Source: Chlamydomonas sphaeroides (taxonomy: Eukaryota > Chlorophyta > Chlorophyceae > Chlamydomonadales > Chlamydomonadaceae). Taken from it: a stretch of 54,135 bases of DNA. Made by a program: the position numbers and the translations under genes. The notes under the pieces are model-generated. The model searched no databases. It saw only the letters and a program-made list of their open reading frames with translations, and was not told the origin of the DNA. Where the stretch lies: NCBI GenBank assembly GCA_001662425.1, contig BDDC01000096.1:56264-110398 (forward strand), given 5' to 3'. Shown piece after piece: positions 11,161-21,914 of this stretch. Every line of letters starts with the position of its first letter. The first letter of the stretch is position 1.

Positions 11161-13838
11161 ATGTCAACAAGCAAGCGACAGCAGCGTGTGCAGGCAAGTC
11201 CGCAGTCGGCATCTTCGCCCCCATCCGAGACAAGCAGACGACAGAAGCCTGCAGACACTTCATTCCAACCCGCAGGCCGCTCAAGTAGTACATCAGTCAG
11301 GTGTATTTCTTCCAACACTGTCCGATGACGTATTTGCTATCTTCGCTGGTGTCCTGATGGAGGACCCCGCGCATGCCAACGAAGTGCCGTGCCAACTGCG
11401 CCTCTTGAACAAGGCCACCGCTGCGCTGCTACGTGGCCCAGAGTACACCACTGTACAGCTCGCCAAGCCAGTGCCGCACCTCTCCTTCGCGGCTAAATGG
11501 GCCGCCCCCGGCTCCACGCGTACCCTACCACTGTGGCAGCGCCGCAAGCTGCTCTGCATCACCGCAGCCAGCGGCGTCATCCCCAACCTGCGCCTGGCCG
11601 CCAAGGCCTTTGGTGTTGCGCTGACCTGGGAGGTCTTCGCCGCCGCAGCCGGGGCCGAGCAGCTGGACGCGTGCCGCTGGCTGCGGCGGCACAGCTGCCC
11701 CTGGGATGTCAGAGTATTCAACGCCGCCGCAGCGGCCGGCCAGCTGGAGGTCTGCCGCTGGCTGCACCGCCACGGCTGCGGCACGGACGCCTACTGCATC
11801 AGGCTCTTAGACGACGACCACATTGCCGCCGATGCCGACGGCTACGGCGTCTCTCCTCTTGCGGCCGCGGCCAAGGGTGGCCACCGGCACGTCATCGAGT
11901 GGCTGCTAGGGGCCAAGCTGGGTGGCGCTAAATATGCCGATGGCCTGCTCGTCGCGGCGGCAAGGGCCGCGGGCGCAGGCCGCGCCGAGCTGGCGGCGTG
12001 GCTCATTGATCACTGCCGCGAAGGGTGGCTCCGCTACAGCATGGACGATGCGAAGCACGTGATCAGCGGCGCCGCCAGAGGCTGTGACTTGGCGGCGCTC
12101 GAGAGCCTGTACGACCAGCTCTATGACTACAATCCCGACCTTGCTCGCATTGATGAGGTGGGATGGGCAGGGACGATGCGCTCGGCCCGGTCGTGCTATG
12201 CGTGCATAGCACGCTCAGAGCTGCTTTGCTGATCGCTTGCGACAGCCCGGGTCTGGTTCATGAGGTAGCGCGCGGTCCTGACCCGCCCCACGCCGCCACC
12301 TCGTTTCTCCCGCCGTAGAACGCCATCGGCGCGGCCGCCGCTAGCTTCACGCCAGACTGGAAGGACAAGGTGGAGTGGCTGCTGCAGGTACGACACGGGG
12401 TTGGCGCGGGCTGGTCAGCGGCAACATCCTGCGCCAGGCGCCCCGTTGGCTCGGGAGATGGGCTCGCTTGACATGCGACAGACTGAGCACATGTTTGTCA
12501 CCGGACTGCGTGCGCGGCCTGGTCTACAGCTGCATCCATTACTGCATCATGCCCTCACACTCCCGCACAAGCCAGCATGCCCCCCACCTCGGACTTCGCT
12601 CGCCCAGCCTTGGTCCGCCGGCCCGCCCGCAGGAGGGCTACGCCTGGCAGCAGTACCAGGGCGAGACTTTCTTCGCCGCCCAGCTGCCCGACACCCTGGA
12701 GCGGCTGGCCTGGCTGCGCACACGCGGCTACGACCCGGCCGCCATGGAGGGCGCCAAGTGCGCGGGCCGCGCGGGCAACGCGACCGCGCTAGCGGCGCTT
12801 CTGGCCGAGGGGAACCTCCTGCCGAGCGAAGGGACCGATGACGAGTGGAAGCTCTGCAAGCGGTGCCTGCATATGGGCTACGTGGAGGTCATGCAGCTGC
12901 TGCTCGGCCACGACACGTACAAGAACACGTCGTACCTCGACCTGGCGGACCACGTTGATTATATGTACAGGGATGCATCGCCCAAGACGCTGCCGTACCT
13001 GCTTGGGCGCCACACGGCGGCGGCCCCCGGCGGAGAGAGCAACAAGCTGGACGTCAGCCGCGCAACGCCGTGGGCCGTTGCAGCTCGCGACGGCAGTACG
13101 GAGTTCCTGGCGGCGCTGCTCAGCGTGGTCGATCAAAGTGACGCAGACAGCAGCTGGCGCACGGCGCTGCTGGCGGGCGTGGCGGAGGAGGGCAGCGAGG
13201 AGCAGGTGGAGTGGGCGGCGGCGGCGTGCGACGTCTCGGGGGGCCAGGTGAGGAGCCCGGGGTCGTGTTAGGTTTGAGATGCGCTCGGCTGACGGCTCAA
13301 GCCCTGCTCGGTTGTGCTGTGGGTTTGGCGGGCTGGGGCTTTATCAGGTGCGCCAAGTGCGCGCTGTCAGGGGCTGGCCTTGGCCCGTTGGGGTCGCTGT
13401 GACGGGGGCGCGGGCCAGCCGTTGCCCAAAGCATTCCCGCATGCGCTTGCGTGTGTTCGTTTGCAGTGTGAAGTAAGCACGTGTGTGTTTGGCAGCCTGC
13501 CTCACCCCGCACGCCCCTGCTGCCCCTCCGCGCTGCCTCAGGACCGCGACACTTGGAAAAAGGCCTACGAAGTTGCGGCGGTCTCTGGCAACCTGGCGTC
13601 CCTGAGGTGCCTTCGGCGCCTGTGCGGCCCCGTATGCATCAGCCCGAATGAGCTACGTCGCCGGGCAGAACCGAATAATATCAAGCCGCCGCCGGGTGCC
13701 GTGGCATGGCTGCAGCGCCACGGCGGCGAGCAGGACGAGGAGAGCGACGCCGGGCTCAGCGCCGCTAGCGAGGCGGGGCAGGAGAGCTCGCCCGAGGAAA
13801 GTGGTCCCAGGAAGGGCCAAGCAGGCGTGCCGGCCTAG
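11161..13838 (+). CDS. Ankyrin-repeat protein with F-box-like N-terminus, paralogue A
   Basis: The proposed exons are 11161-11193, 11276-12157, 12319-12387, 12633-13247 and 13542-13838, about 631 residues. The N-terminal LPTLSDDVFAIFAGVLMED followed by QLRLLNKATAALL resembles an F-box helix pair. Degenerate ankyrin-type repeats follow, with units such as AGAEQLDACRWLRRHSCPW and AAGQLEVCRWLHRHGC, then GGHRHVIEWLL. A second block of repeats sits in exon 4. The tail is Glu/Ser-rich. Such proteins bind protein partners, possibly as ubiquitin-ligase adaptors; this is family inference. Exon 1 is tentative: it needs a GC donor (CAG, then gcaagt), but it yields an 11-codon first exon just like the proposed one in paralogue C. 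All later exons match B and C in phase, and exon 3 is 69 bases in all three. Confidence 0.75.
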
Positions 13839-14379
13839 TTGCTGGCGGCCGCCCTCTGCTCCCCTCTGGCTGCAAGCGGCGGAACCCCCGGTGGCGAATG
13901 GCGCGGGCGCGAAGCGGCCCGCTGCGGCGCCCAAGCAGCGGGCCCGGCCGTGAGCTGAGGGCGCTGGGGGCGCCGGCTCAGCAGCCCGGCGGCAAGGGAG
14001 CAGGCGGCCGGCGGCAATGGCAACGGCGCCGGCACGGCTGAGCTCTGGCAAGAGGTCTGTCGTGCAAGGCAGGCAGCCGGATGTGGGTCAGCGGCCCACA
14101 GCAGGATATCAGGACGCAGGTTTACTCGGTAATCATGTGGGCAAGGCTGGGTCCAAGGGCTGCATGACGTTTAGGCATATCCGCGCAGTGATGATTGCTG
14201 CAACGCACCAGTAATGTTATTTAGGGCAGCGTACATAGGGAATATGTTTCGAGACACACGGCATGCTCCGCGCGACAAGGGCGCTTGGCAGGAGGTCGCA
14301 GGTCGCAGGAAGGGTTGGAGGGTGCTTGGGCTAGCTGAGCAGGCCACACGGCATGCTCCGCGCTCGGCCATCACGCAGG

Positions 14380-14560
14380 GCTTGGACGTTGTCTTTGGGC
14401 AGCTCGATGAGGACGTAAGGGAAACAACGTTGCTTTGGGTATGGTGGGCGGAGCGGCAGGCCGGCAGCTTTGACTATGGCGCGAAGATGCCGCCAGCAAA
14501 GAGCGATGAGGAGGCCGATGTGGTGAGCGAGCAGAGAGCGCTGCCGGTCGGGGGAATCAG
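14380..14560 (+). pseudogene. Decayed C-terminal exon of a further ankyrin-family gene
   Basis: A translated stretch reads TTLLWVWWAERQAG, then KMPPAKSDEEADVVSEQ. This parallels the last exon of paralogue B, which reads AMLLWMKRQLQAG, then RVPPAAESDEEAEVVSEE. The nucleotide match is clearest around the SDEEADVVSE codons, and antisense translations of both places also resemble each other (LLAHHIGLL against LLAHHLGLL). No ankyrin repeats, acceptor site or upstream exons could be assigned, and the acidic tail is not kept. It is best read as the leftover of a fourth tandem copy. It could instead be a partial duplication of the 3' end only. Confidence 0.5.
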
Positions 14561-15005
14561 GGCGGCCTCTGGGGGGCCACTCGAGGCGGGCGGCGGGAAG
14601 GAGAATGGTGCTGGGGGAGAGCACGGTGTGGGGGAGGGTGGCTATGTGTTGAAACAGGGGAGCCGGTTGGACCAATGGATTGAGGGCACGCTGCGAGCCG
14701 CGCCGGCCAGTGGCCTTTGCGCCCGGTGTGCTGCTGCGTCCTGCTTGGCAGCAGCTACGCAGGAGCGATTACCAGTGGGTGTGTGGCAGTCAAGTATGCT
14801 ATGGTTGCCTGCCGCGCTGTGCGCCGTTTGTCGGCACGCATTTTAGTGAGGCGGTGGAGGTGCTGCGCCGCAGCATGCAATGCATGCCCGCCGTGAAGGA
14901 GCTGCGCAGGTACATACGTATGGCAGCGGCTGACGTGTGGTTGGGCCCATTGCTTCGATATCTGTTCTGTCAGTTGCGCCGGTAGTTGAGCGTTGCTACG
15001 CGGTT

Positions 15006-15019
15006 GCAATCGCGATTGC
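15006..15019. repeat. Perfect 14-base palindrome GCAATCGCGATTGC
   Basis: The sequence equals its own reverse complement and is followed by a further overlapping GATTGC copy. No function is assigned. Confidence 0.6.
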
Positions 15020-15181
15020 GATTGCGGTTTACAACCACAACGGGCGCGGTTTTGGCGGCAGCGGCCCAGATGCAATCAAGCGGGTCTCGCTGGTACAGTT
15101 AAAGGAATTGTTGCGTCAATGCGCACTTGCGGTGCGTGTCTCCAGAGCGAAGGGCCAGGCAGCTTCCACCGAGTGGCTACC

Positions 15182-15218
15182 GGGGTGAGCCAGGGGAGAG
15201 CCTCCCCTGGGGTGAGCC
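15182..15218. repeat. Hairpin flanked by a 10-base direct repeat
   Basis: CCAGGGGA at 15190-15197 pairs perfectly with TCCCCTGG at 15203-15210 around a five-base loop. GGGGTGAGCC occurs at both sides (15182-15191 and 15209-15218). It could be a footprint of a small element or a transcript hairpin. Confidence 0.5.
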
Positions 15219-15801
15219 GTGCAGCAGCTAGCTTTTTGTCAGGCCAGAACGCGAGCGGTTGTGTGCAACACTGTGCGTGGCTCATGGGTGGGTGGGGCAG
15301 GGCGGGGCAAACCAGCAGCTAGTGCCGTCCCTGCTTCGGCATGCACGTGCACCCTCTGTAAAGCGCCTTTCCCAGACAGACAGTTCTAGCTATACGATGA
15401 TGCAATCTATAGGGTGACAGGCCGAAAGCCACGGCAACATTCTAGGCTGCTGCGTGCTCACGGCCTGCGACCCTCTGTATCTTCGGGGGGGGCGTTTAAG
15501 GGTACATTTGCAGTCGCATATCCCAGCCTTCTCCAATGTAGCTGCGAACGTACTCGTGCTGCTTGTCGTTGTCAAGCTTCCGGCCTGTGACGTTCGGCGG
15601 CCACTACCTTTACTGTTCAAAACTGCATACAGTGCATTCAGCCGCTGTTCCGCAACATAACCGTCGTCACCTGTTATTATTATGGTGCGAACCACCAAAG
15701 TAGCGCATTCAAGTTGTTTGCAGCCCCCCGCGCAAACGGCGCGCAGTGAGATGTCAAGATCGGCCGTTCTAACGGCTTGGCGCTCGCCCTCGCAGGCCGC
15801 C

Positions 15802-18617
15802 ATGGACAAAGAAACTGTCGCTGAGCAAGCGCCTGGCTGCCTGTCGCGGCTGCCTGCCGAGCTGATGGCGGTCGTCGTCGGCCTCATGGCTTGTGACCCC
15901 GCCAGCGCCAACGATGTGCCCTGCAGCCTGCGGCTCGTGGAAAAAGCCATGGCTGCGCTGCTGCGTGTCCCAAAGCACACCCTCGTGCAAATCTTCGAAG
16001 CCGGTGCCGCCGCACGCCTTCGCCGCCAAGTGGGCCGTCCCCGGCGCCACGCGCACCTTGCCGCTGACACAGCGCCGCAAGCTGCTCTGCAGCACGGCAG
16101 CCAGCGGCTTCGTCCCCAACCTGCGCCTGGCCGCCAAGGTCGCTGGCGTCGCGCTGACCTGGGAGGTCTTCGCCGCCGCCGCCGGGGCCGGGCAGCTGGA
16201 CGTCTGCCGCTGGCTGCGGCGGCATGGCTGCCCCTGGGAGGCACGGGTCTTCAATGCCGCCGCAGCGGCCGGCCAGCTGGAGGCCTGCCTCTGGCTGCAG
16301 CGCCACGGCTGCCCGCTGCAGCCGCAGAGTGCGGACAGCGGAGACGACGAGGAGTTTGCCATTGCGGCCGCTGCCCGGAGCGGCAAGCGCCACGTCTGCG
16401 AGTGGCTGATTGAGACGGGCCTGTTCTTCGATGGCAACGGCGATGACGAGGATGTACGCTGCGCCGCCGACTGCGAACTTCTCAAAGCGGCTGCGGCCGC
16501 AGCGTATGCGGGACACGCGGAGCTGGCGGTCTGGCTGGTGGCCCAGTGCGGGGAGGCCGTGGACATCTCGAAGGGCGACATCTCCATGGCCACTTTTGGC
16601 GCCGCCGATGTGATCGAGTCAGCTGTGCACGGCTGCGAGCTGGCGACGCTGCAGGTCCTCCACGAGCAGCTGCTGGAGCGGAACGCCGCTGGCGAGCCGC
16701 TTGATTACCTGGCGATACTTAAGGACCTTACTACATTGTGCGTGCTTGCGTGCGTGGTTACCTCAACTTCCTATCTCAACGCAACGGACTGTTATGCAGC
16801 TGCCGTGATTAGCTTGCTGCGTATCCACCTGCTGATGCAAAGAAGTGGCAATGGAGTCGGCCTACCTGTCCTGCATGCGTGCACGACCATCACGCCGCGC
16901 CTCAACCAACCCAATCCAACCCAACCCTCTGCTCCTCAGTGGCTTCTTAACGACGCGGCGGCCAGCCCCACGCCCGATTGGAAGGAGAAGGTGGATTGGC
17001 TGCTGCAGGTGCGGCAGCAGGGCTGCGAGCAAGTGGGTCTGCCGCTCTCGTTGCCACCACGCACCTACTGCAGTGCCGGCGCGCGGGCACCCGCCCTGTG
17101 ACGGGACGGGGAGGCAGTTAGCTGACACGTCAACCAGCCACTGCGCGCGTGTATCAGCTCGCTCGTGTCGTTCCCTCGCTCGTTCGCTCGTGCAGAAGGG
17201 CTACACCTGGTCTGACAGCATGACTGGAGACTTCTTTGCCACCCACCTGCCCGACATGCCGGAGCGGTTGGTCTGGCTGCGCGCGCGGGGCTGCAACCCG
17301 CACGCATATGACGGCACCACGCATGCTGCTTTTAGCGGCAACACGCCCGCGCTGGCATGGCTGCTGGCCAGAGGCGCTGAGTTCCGCCAGCAGGACCTGT
17401 CGTACGCCGCCGGGATGGGCAAGCTCGATGTCCTTCAGCTGCTGCGGCAGCACCCCAGGTACCGAGACGCTGAGTTCCTCCAGCCGGCGAAGTTGATGCA
17501 GGGTGTGCACGTGGACCGGACGACGCCCGCCGCGCTGCGGTACCTGCTGCTCGAGGCCTCAACCCGCAAGCTGGCATGGCAGCACACCGCGCCCTGGGCT
17601 GTCGCTGCGCGCGCCGGCGGCACCGAGCTGTTGGCTGCGCTGCTGGGCCAGTTGGACAAATCCAAGGACCCGGACTGGCGCACGGCGCTGCTGGCGGGCG
17701 TGGCGGCGGAGGGCAGCGAGGAGCAGCTGGAGTGGGCGGCGGCCGCGGTGTGTGGCCGCACGGCGTGCAAGGTGCGGTGGGTCCCAGCGAGCTCGCTTCA
17801 AGACCGAGCCAGTAGCAGTTGGGCTCAGGCGGCGGGTTGCGCTGTGGTGGTTGCCGGCCGCCGGGGCAGGCAGGCCGCATGGCATGCGTAGAATGCGTTT
17901 TCCCAGGGTGGCGGTGGCATGTGGACCGGCGTGCAGCCCTAACGAGCTAGGTTGCTTGAGCCGTTGTGCGCAAGCAGGGTTGGAGCGGGATCGATGGACT
18001 CGCAGCAGGGGCAGCGGTTGCCCCAGCAGCACGTGCGTGACCTCGTGTCCCTCGCTTGTACCGCCTGCGAGCCTCATCAGAAGGCCAAGATGGCACCCGC
18101 CAGCGACGCCGACCCCTACACCACCGCCGCGCTCGCCGGCAACCTGGCGGGCCTGCGCTGCCTTCAGCGCCTGGGCGTGCCGTGCCTGCTGGACTTGGAG
18201 GCCGTGGAGCGCCTGCACGACTTGGACGCACCGCTGGCAGCCATGGAGCTGATCCTGAGTGGGATGGGATGTGGGGCAATGCCGATGGCGGAGGTAGAGG
18301 AGGGGGTGCGCCTGGCCTGGGCCATGGGCCTGAATGATCGGCAGGTGGGCCTGATCGGGGGGAAGAGGCACGAAGCAATGTTGCTGTGGATGAAGCGGCA
18401 GCTGCAGGCGGGCGCCCGGGTGCCGCCGGCGGCCGAAAGCGACGAGGAGGCCGAGGTGGTGAGCGAGGAGAGCGAGGAGCTCGCCTTTGAGGAGGGTAGC
18501 GAGGAGGACGAGGGGAGCGAGGAGGGGAGCGAGGGGAGCGAGGAGGGGGACGAAGGGAGCGAGAGTGGAGACGAGAGCGGAGATGGGGAAAAGGGCTGTG
18601 CGAGGGGGCGTGGCTAG
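15802..18617 (+). CDS. Ankyrin-repeat protein with F-box-like N-terminus, paralogue B (frameshifted)
   Basis: The start at 15802 sits in the context GCCGCCATGG. Exons are 15802-16741 (with a frameshift), 16940-17008, 17196-17771 and 18081-18617. The opening CLSRLPAELMAVVVGLM followed by SLRLVEKAMAALL is the clearest F-box-like segment of the three paralogues. The frame then breaks near 15991-15997: the codons for LVQIF run into a different frame, and KPVPPHAFAAKWAVPG continues one base later, as in A and C. From there ankyrin-type units continue (AGQLDVCRWLRRHGCPW, AAGQLEACLWLQRHGC). The last exon ends in an acidic Glu/Ser/Gly tail. The end of exon 1 (TTG TGC, then gtgctt) is less sure than the others. 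Because everything downstream is intact, a sequencing error or a very young mutation is more likely than an old pseudogene. Confidence 0.7.
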
Positions 18618-20891
18618 GCGGCGGAGCTCGGGGGCCCAGCGGCCGCAGGTAGGCAGGTCAGGCAGGCTGGCGGCCAAGGACCGCCGGCTAGCCGCTGGCA
18701 TCGCGCGTGCTGCGCGTCGCAGCTGGTAGGGGTCATTGTGTACGTGACCTGGCTCGCCGGACTGCATAATGTTGGCGGGGGTTGCTTGGCCCAGCTGCGC
18801 CAGGGTGCCGCACGGTGCCTCCCAGTACTCGCAGTGCTGACGTAACTTTGATGTATATCGTACATGCATGACGCACGAGGTAGGGCTGAACCTGCATGTC
18901 GTGTACCACCAGGCTGCCAACGTGCGTGCGTACGTACGTGCTGCATGCGCGGGATGCCGTGCGTGCCCCTCTTTGATCCGTCCATGCGGCTGTATGCGCT
19001 GCGGTGGTGGCGGCGCTTGCTTGTTGCGAACGCGGGCGCCTACGGCTGCTACCTTGCTCTTTGATTGCGTTGGCACACGCGGGCATGCGTTTGGCTGTAG
19101 CTAGCAACCAACAGTAGACAACCAACACACAAGCTTTCCGCCGCACTGCCTGAGTCTCAACACATAGCGCAGGCCTGCCTGCTGCGAAGCTATGCTGGTG
19201 TCCATGGCCGCCTCCGCCCGGCTTCCGCTGCCTTGGTGCACACCGCGCAAGCGACCAGCGCCAGGGTTCAAGCGCCAATCGAGCCCCGCAGGCCAGGCGA
19301 CCACCCTCGCTGCCGCCCGGCGCCAGGCAGCCGTCACAACCGTCGCAGCACGTCCCAACCAAACACGGCACGGCATGTCGCGGGCCGCTGCCGCGTGCGG
19401 CGATCCAGCACTGCCGTGAGGCAGGTCCCGCCTTGGCCGCAAATGCTGCCGTCACCTGCCACCGCCGGGCCGCAAGCCCCATGCCCCCGCCCCAGCCTGC
19501 ACGGCGCCCTACACTCCGGGGCCGCGACCCACCCCCACTGGCGCCCTAGCCCAGGAGGCCTGCCCTAGCTAGCCTGGCCCCCCACCTACGCCAAGCAGCT
19601 CAGGCGCCTCTAGCCCGCCGCAGGGCAGGGTATGTACTGATAGCGCAGGTAGGCAGCAACGCACGTCACCACGCGGGGCAGCAGCGATGCAGACCCGCGA
19701 GGCGCGGTACCTGCATTGAGTGAGGGAACGAGGACAACAGGGGCGTCCCGCGGCAGCGCCCGGTGCCCGTGTCCGCCGGCCCAGCCGCCAGCGCACCCCA
19801 GAGGCATCTAGCAGCGGACCCGGCCCGCCCACCGCACCTGGCGCTCCGCCATGCCGCATTGCCGCCATCCCATCCAGCTGCTCCTCGCGGTCGTGCCCCT
19901 CCTCCGCCACGCCTGCCCAGTGCGGCTCGCGCCTCGCGCCGTCACAAGGGCCGCCTCCTTGCCATTCGTGTTCTTCTCATCCGGCAGCGCCGCCAGCAGC
20001 TGCGCGATCCCCGTGTGGGATACGAGCCTGTGGCCCCCACGAATGGCGCGCAGTGGCCCCAGGGCAACTCGCTGGCTGACCGCCGGCCAAGGCGCAGGGC
20101 CTTGTCAGGCCTGGTTGCCGCGGCTGCCGGGTTGTGCCGCCAGCTGGACACCGATCTAAGCTCCTGAACCAAGCCACCCGGACAAACATACACACATGCG
20201 CATACCGGTATGTGCCACAGCGCAACAGTGAAACGATAGACCAGCGCGCGCGACACGTGACGCACTGAAACACCAAGTTTTGTGCCAACCAGATGATGAG
20301 CGCGCCAGTAGCACGGGCATGCGCTCCTCCGTAACCAGCGCAACCTTCTGCTCTACAAAAGACATTCGCGCGGGGCAGATATCCATTCCGGCATGCAGCG
20401 TTTGCACTATAGGAGCCATGCCCGGCAACGTTGTCGGCGAGTCCTCCCACCGCGGCTGCTCAGGGCCAACCACCCCACGCGGTCCCCGAACGCTTCGGCG
20501 CCAAGATAGGGCTTCAATGCCCCCAGAGGTATGCAGAGCACTGACCAGCAGCAACAAAACATTTTTCTGGGTCCCATGGTGCTCATGCCACAAAATGAGC
20601 CCTGGAGGGCCCAGGCACGGGCCAGCACATGTGTCAAGGTCCAGCCAAGCGCCCGGACATGCAGTACAACGCTTCCGCAGCACAGCAAGCTCATGGCCCA
20701 GTGACTGCTGCGGCGTCCGGTCAATGGCGCCGCCGTGCCGCCCAATTGCGGAGACCGCACCCGGGCTCGCGTGAGCCGGAGGGCGTGGGGCCCCCGTGCC
20801 TGTCTCTTTCCTCCACAGTCCACCCCAGCGCCTTACAACCCCCATCAAGAAGCATCGGCTCAAGTACGCTGGTGAAGGTGCAGCTCTCGGT

Positions 20892-21164
20892 CTAGTTGAC
20901 AAGTGCCGCATGCTCGGTGCCACTGGTTCTCACCGCAACTACCGCTGTCGCATTTGCGTCCTTCGCCCATCGATCGCCTTGGTGTCGCGCCCGAGTTCCA
21001 TACGGCCGAATCGCTCCTCGCTCCACACGCCCGTTGGAAGATCGACGCAGCGCCAGCAGATACAGCAGACATATCAGTATCAGCACGAGCAACAGCACTA
21101 GATAAATTGTCACAGGAAGCAGAAGGGCATGCGCCACAACAGCCAAAGCGTGAAAGTTCATCAT
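20892..21164 (-). CDS. Possible small membrane protein (hypothetical)
   Basis: This minus-strand frame of 90 codons starts with Met-Met-Asn-Phe. An uninterrupted hydrophobic run of about 30 residues follows (HALLLPVTIYLVLLLV and onward), ending in Arg-Arg-Ser, as in a signal anchor. The remainder is polar. A good donor (GCG, then gtgaga) occurs near 20939, so it could also be the first exon of a longer gene reading into the open frame at 20156-20870. No family is recognised and the frame could be chance. Confidence 0.2.
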   Translation of the reverse strand: MMNFHALAVVAHALLLPVTIYLVLLLVLILICLLYLLALRRSSNGRVERGAIRPYGTRARHQGDRWAKDANATAVVAVRTSGTEHAALVN

Positions 21165-21421
21165 CCGCAAACGGCAGAGCGAGGCTACGCGACTCGGCGC
21201 GTATCTCCCGTTTCAGTTCAGTTCACATGACGCGGGCATGATGACGAGATAGTGCAGTGCAGAGCAATAGCCCTCGCCGTACATACAGGGTATCCTCGCG
21301 CTCCTCCCGTGCCACGAGATGCCACGTACCCCAGAGCTTCCCAATGCAAGCCTATGCGTTGCAGGCGTCCTGAACAGAACTACAACACGGTAGCCTGATT
21401 TCTTTGTGGATACAGAGTTTG

Positions 21422-21439
21422 CAGCAGCAGCAGCAGCAG
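21422..21439 (+). repeat. (CAG)6 trinucleotide repeat
   Basis: Six CAG units form part of a potential exon encoding QQQQQQFPQSAEEAAFLAKQ and ending before a gtaccc donor-like site. There is no linked exon, so coding status is open. Confidence 0.5.
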
Positions 21440-21914
21440 TTCCCACAGTCGGCAGAGGAGGCGGCTTTCCTGGCCAAACAGGTCCGCCTGGGTGACAAGG
21501 TACCCGGGCGTGCACAACATGTCATAAGAGCTTGAGAAGGCGCTGTAGGGAAGACACCTTCGCTGCCCGCGCTGCATGAAACGTTGGTGGCAGCGAGTGG
21601 GCAGCGACAGAAACGGACAGCTTTGAACAGGTTTAACAGAGCTGGAGGCATCAACGACGTCTTAGAATGCCGCGATACTCCTTATCACATGCGTCACATT
21701 GCTGTACGCTTGGTCGGAGGGCGGGGGAACATCGGGACCGGGCGCCGAACGTGGCGGTTTGGATTGGCCCCACTTGTGCCGTCCTTACGCGCAGCCCGCT
21801 GCATGTGCTTATGCATGCTTGCTGTCGTTATTGATACGTGTAGTCTCGCATCTCCTTACTTGCGGTCAGGGGTCACCCCTGCTTGCAGGGCGAACCGGTG
21901 CTGTCCAGCTATAC

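Larger units (their letters stand above)
13839..15801. other. Intergenic region between ankyrin genes A and B
   Basis: Besides the gene relic listed separately near 14.38-14.55 kb, this stretch contains a 14-base palindrome, a small hairpin flanked by a direct repeat, and a TGTAA at 15357-15361. No intact gene was found. Confidence 0.5.
18618..21914. other. Long gene-poor region between ankyrin genes B and C
   Basis: About 3.3 kb follow the stop codon of paralogue B. The first few hundred bases are presumably its 3' UTR. GC content drops around 18.8-19.1 kb and 20.9-22.1 kb. Only two weak signals were seen: a short minus-strand frame with a membrane segment (20892-21164) and a possible plus-strand exon with six CAG codons near 21.42 kb. 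No recognisable gene family is present. Confidence 0.4.

Noticed and set aside
17559..19076. 505-codon open frame on the minus strand
   Set aside because: It is the antisense shadow of ankyrin paralogue B; high GC keeps many antisense frames open. Its peptide is Pro/His/Arg-rich and not family-like.
20156..20923. 255-codon minus-strand open frame
   Set aside because: No convincing start, splice partner or recognisable family. Mentioned only as a possible continuation of the small membrane frame at 20892-21164.
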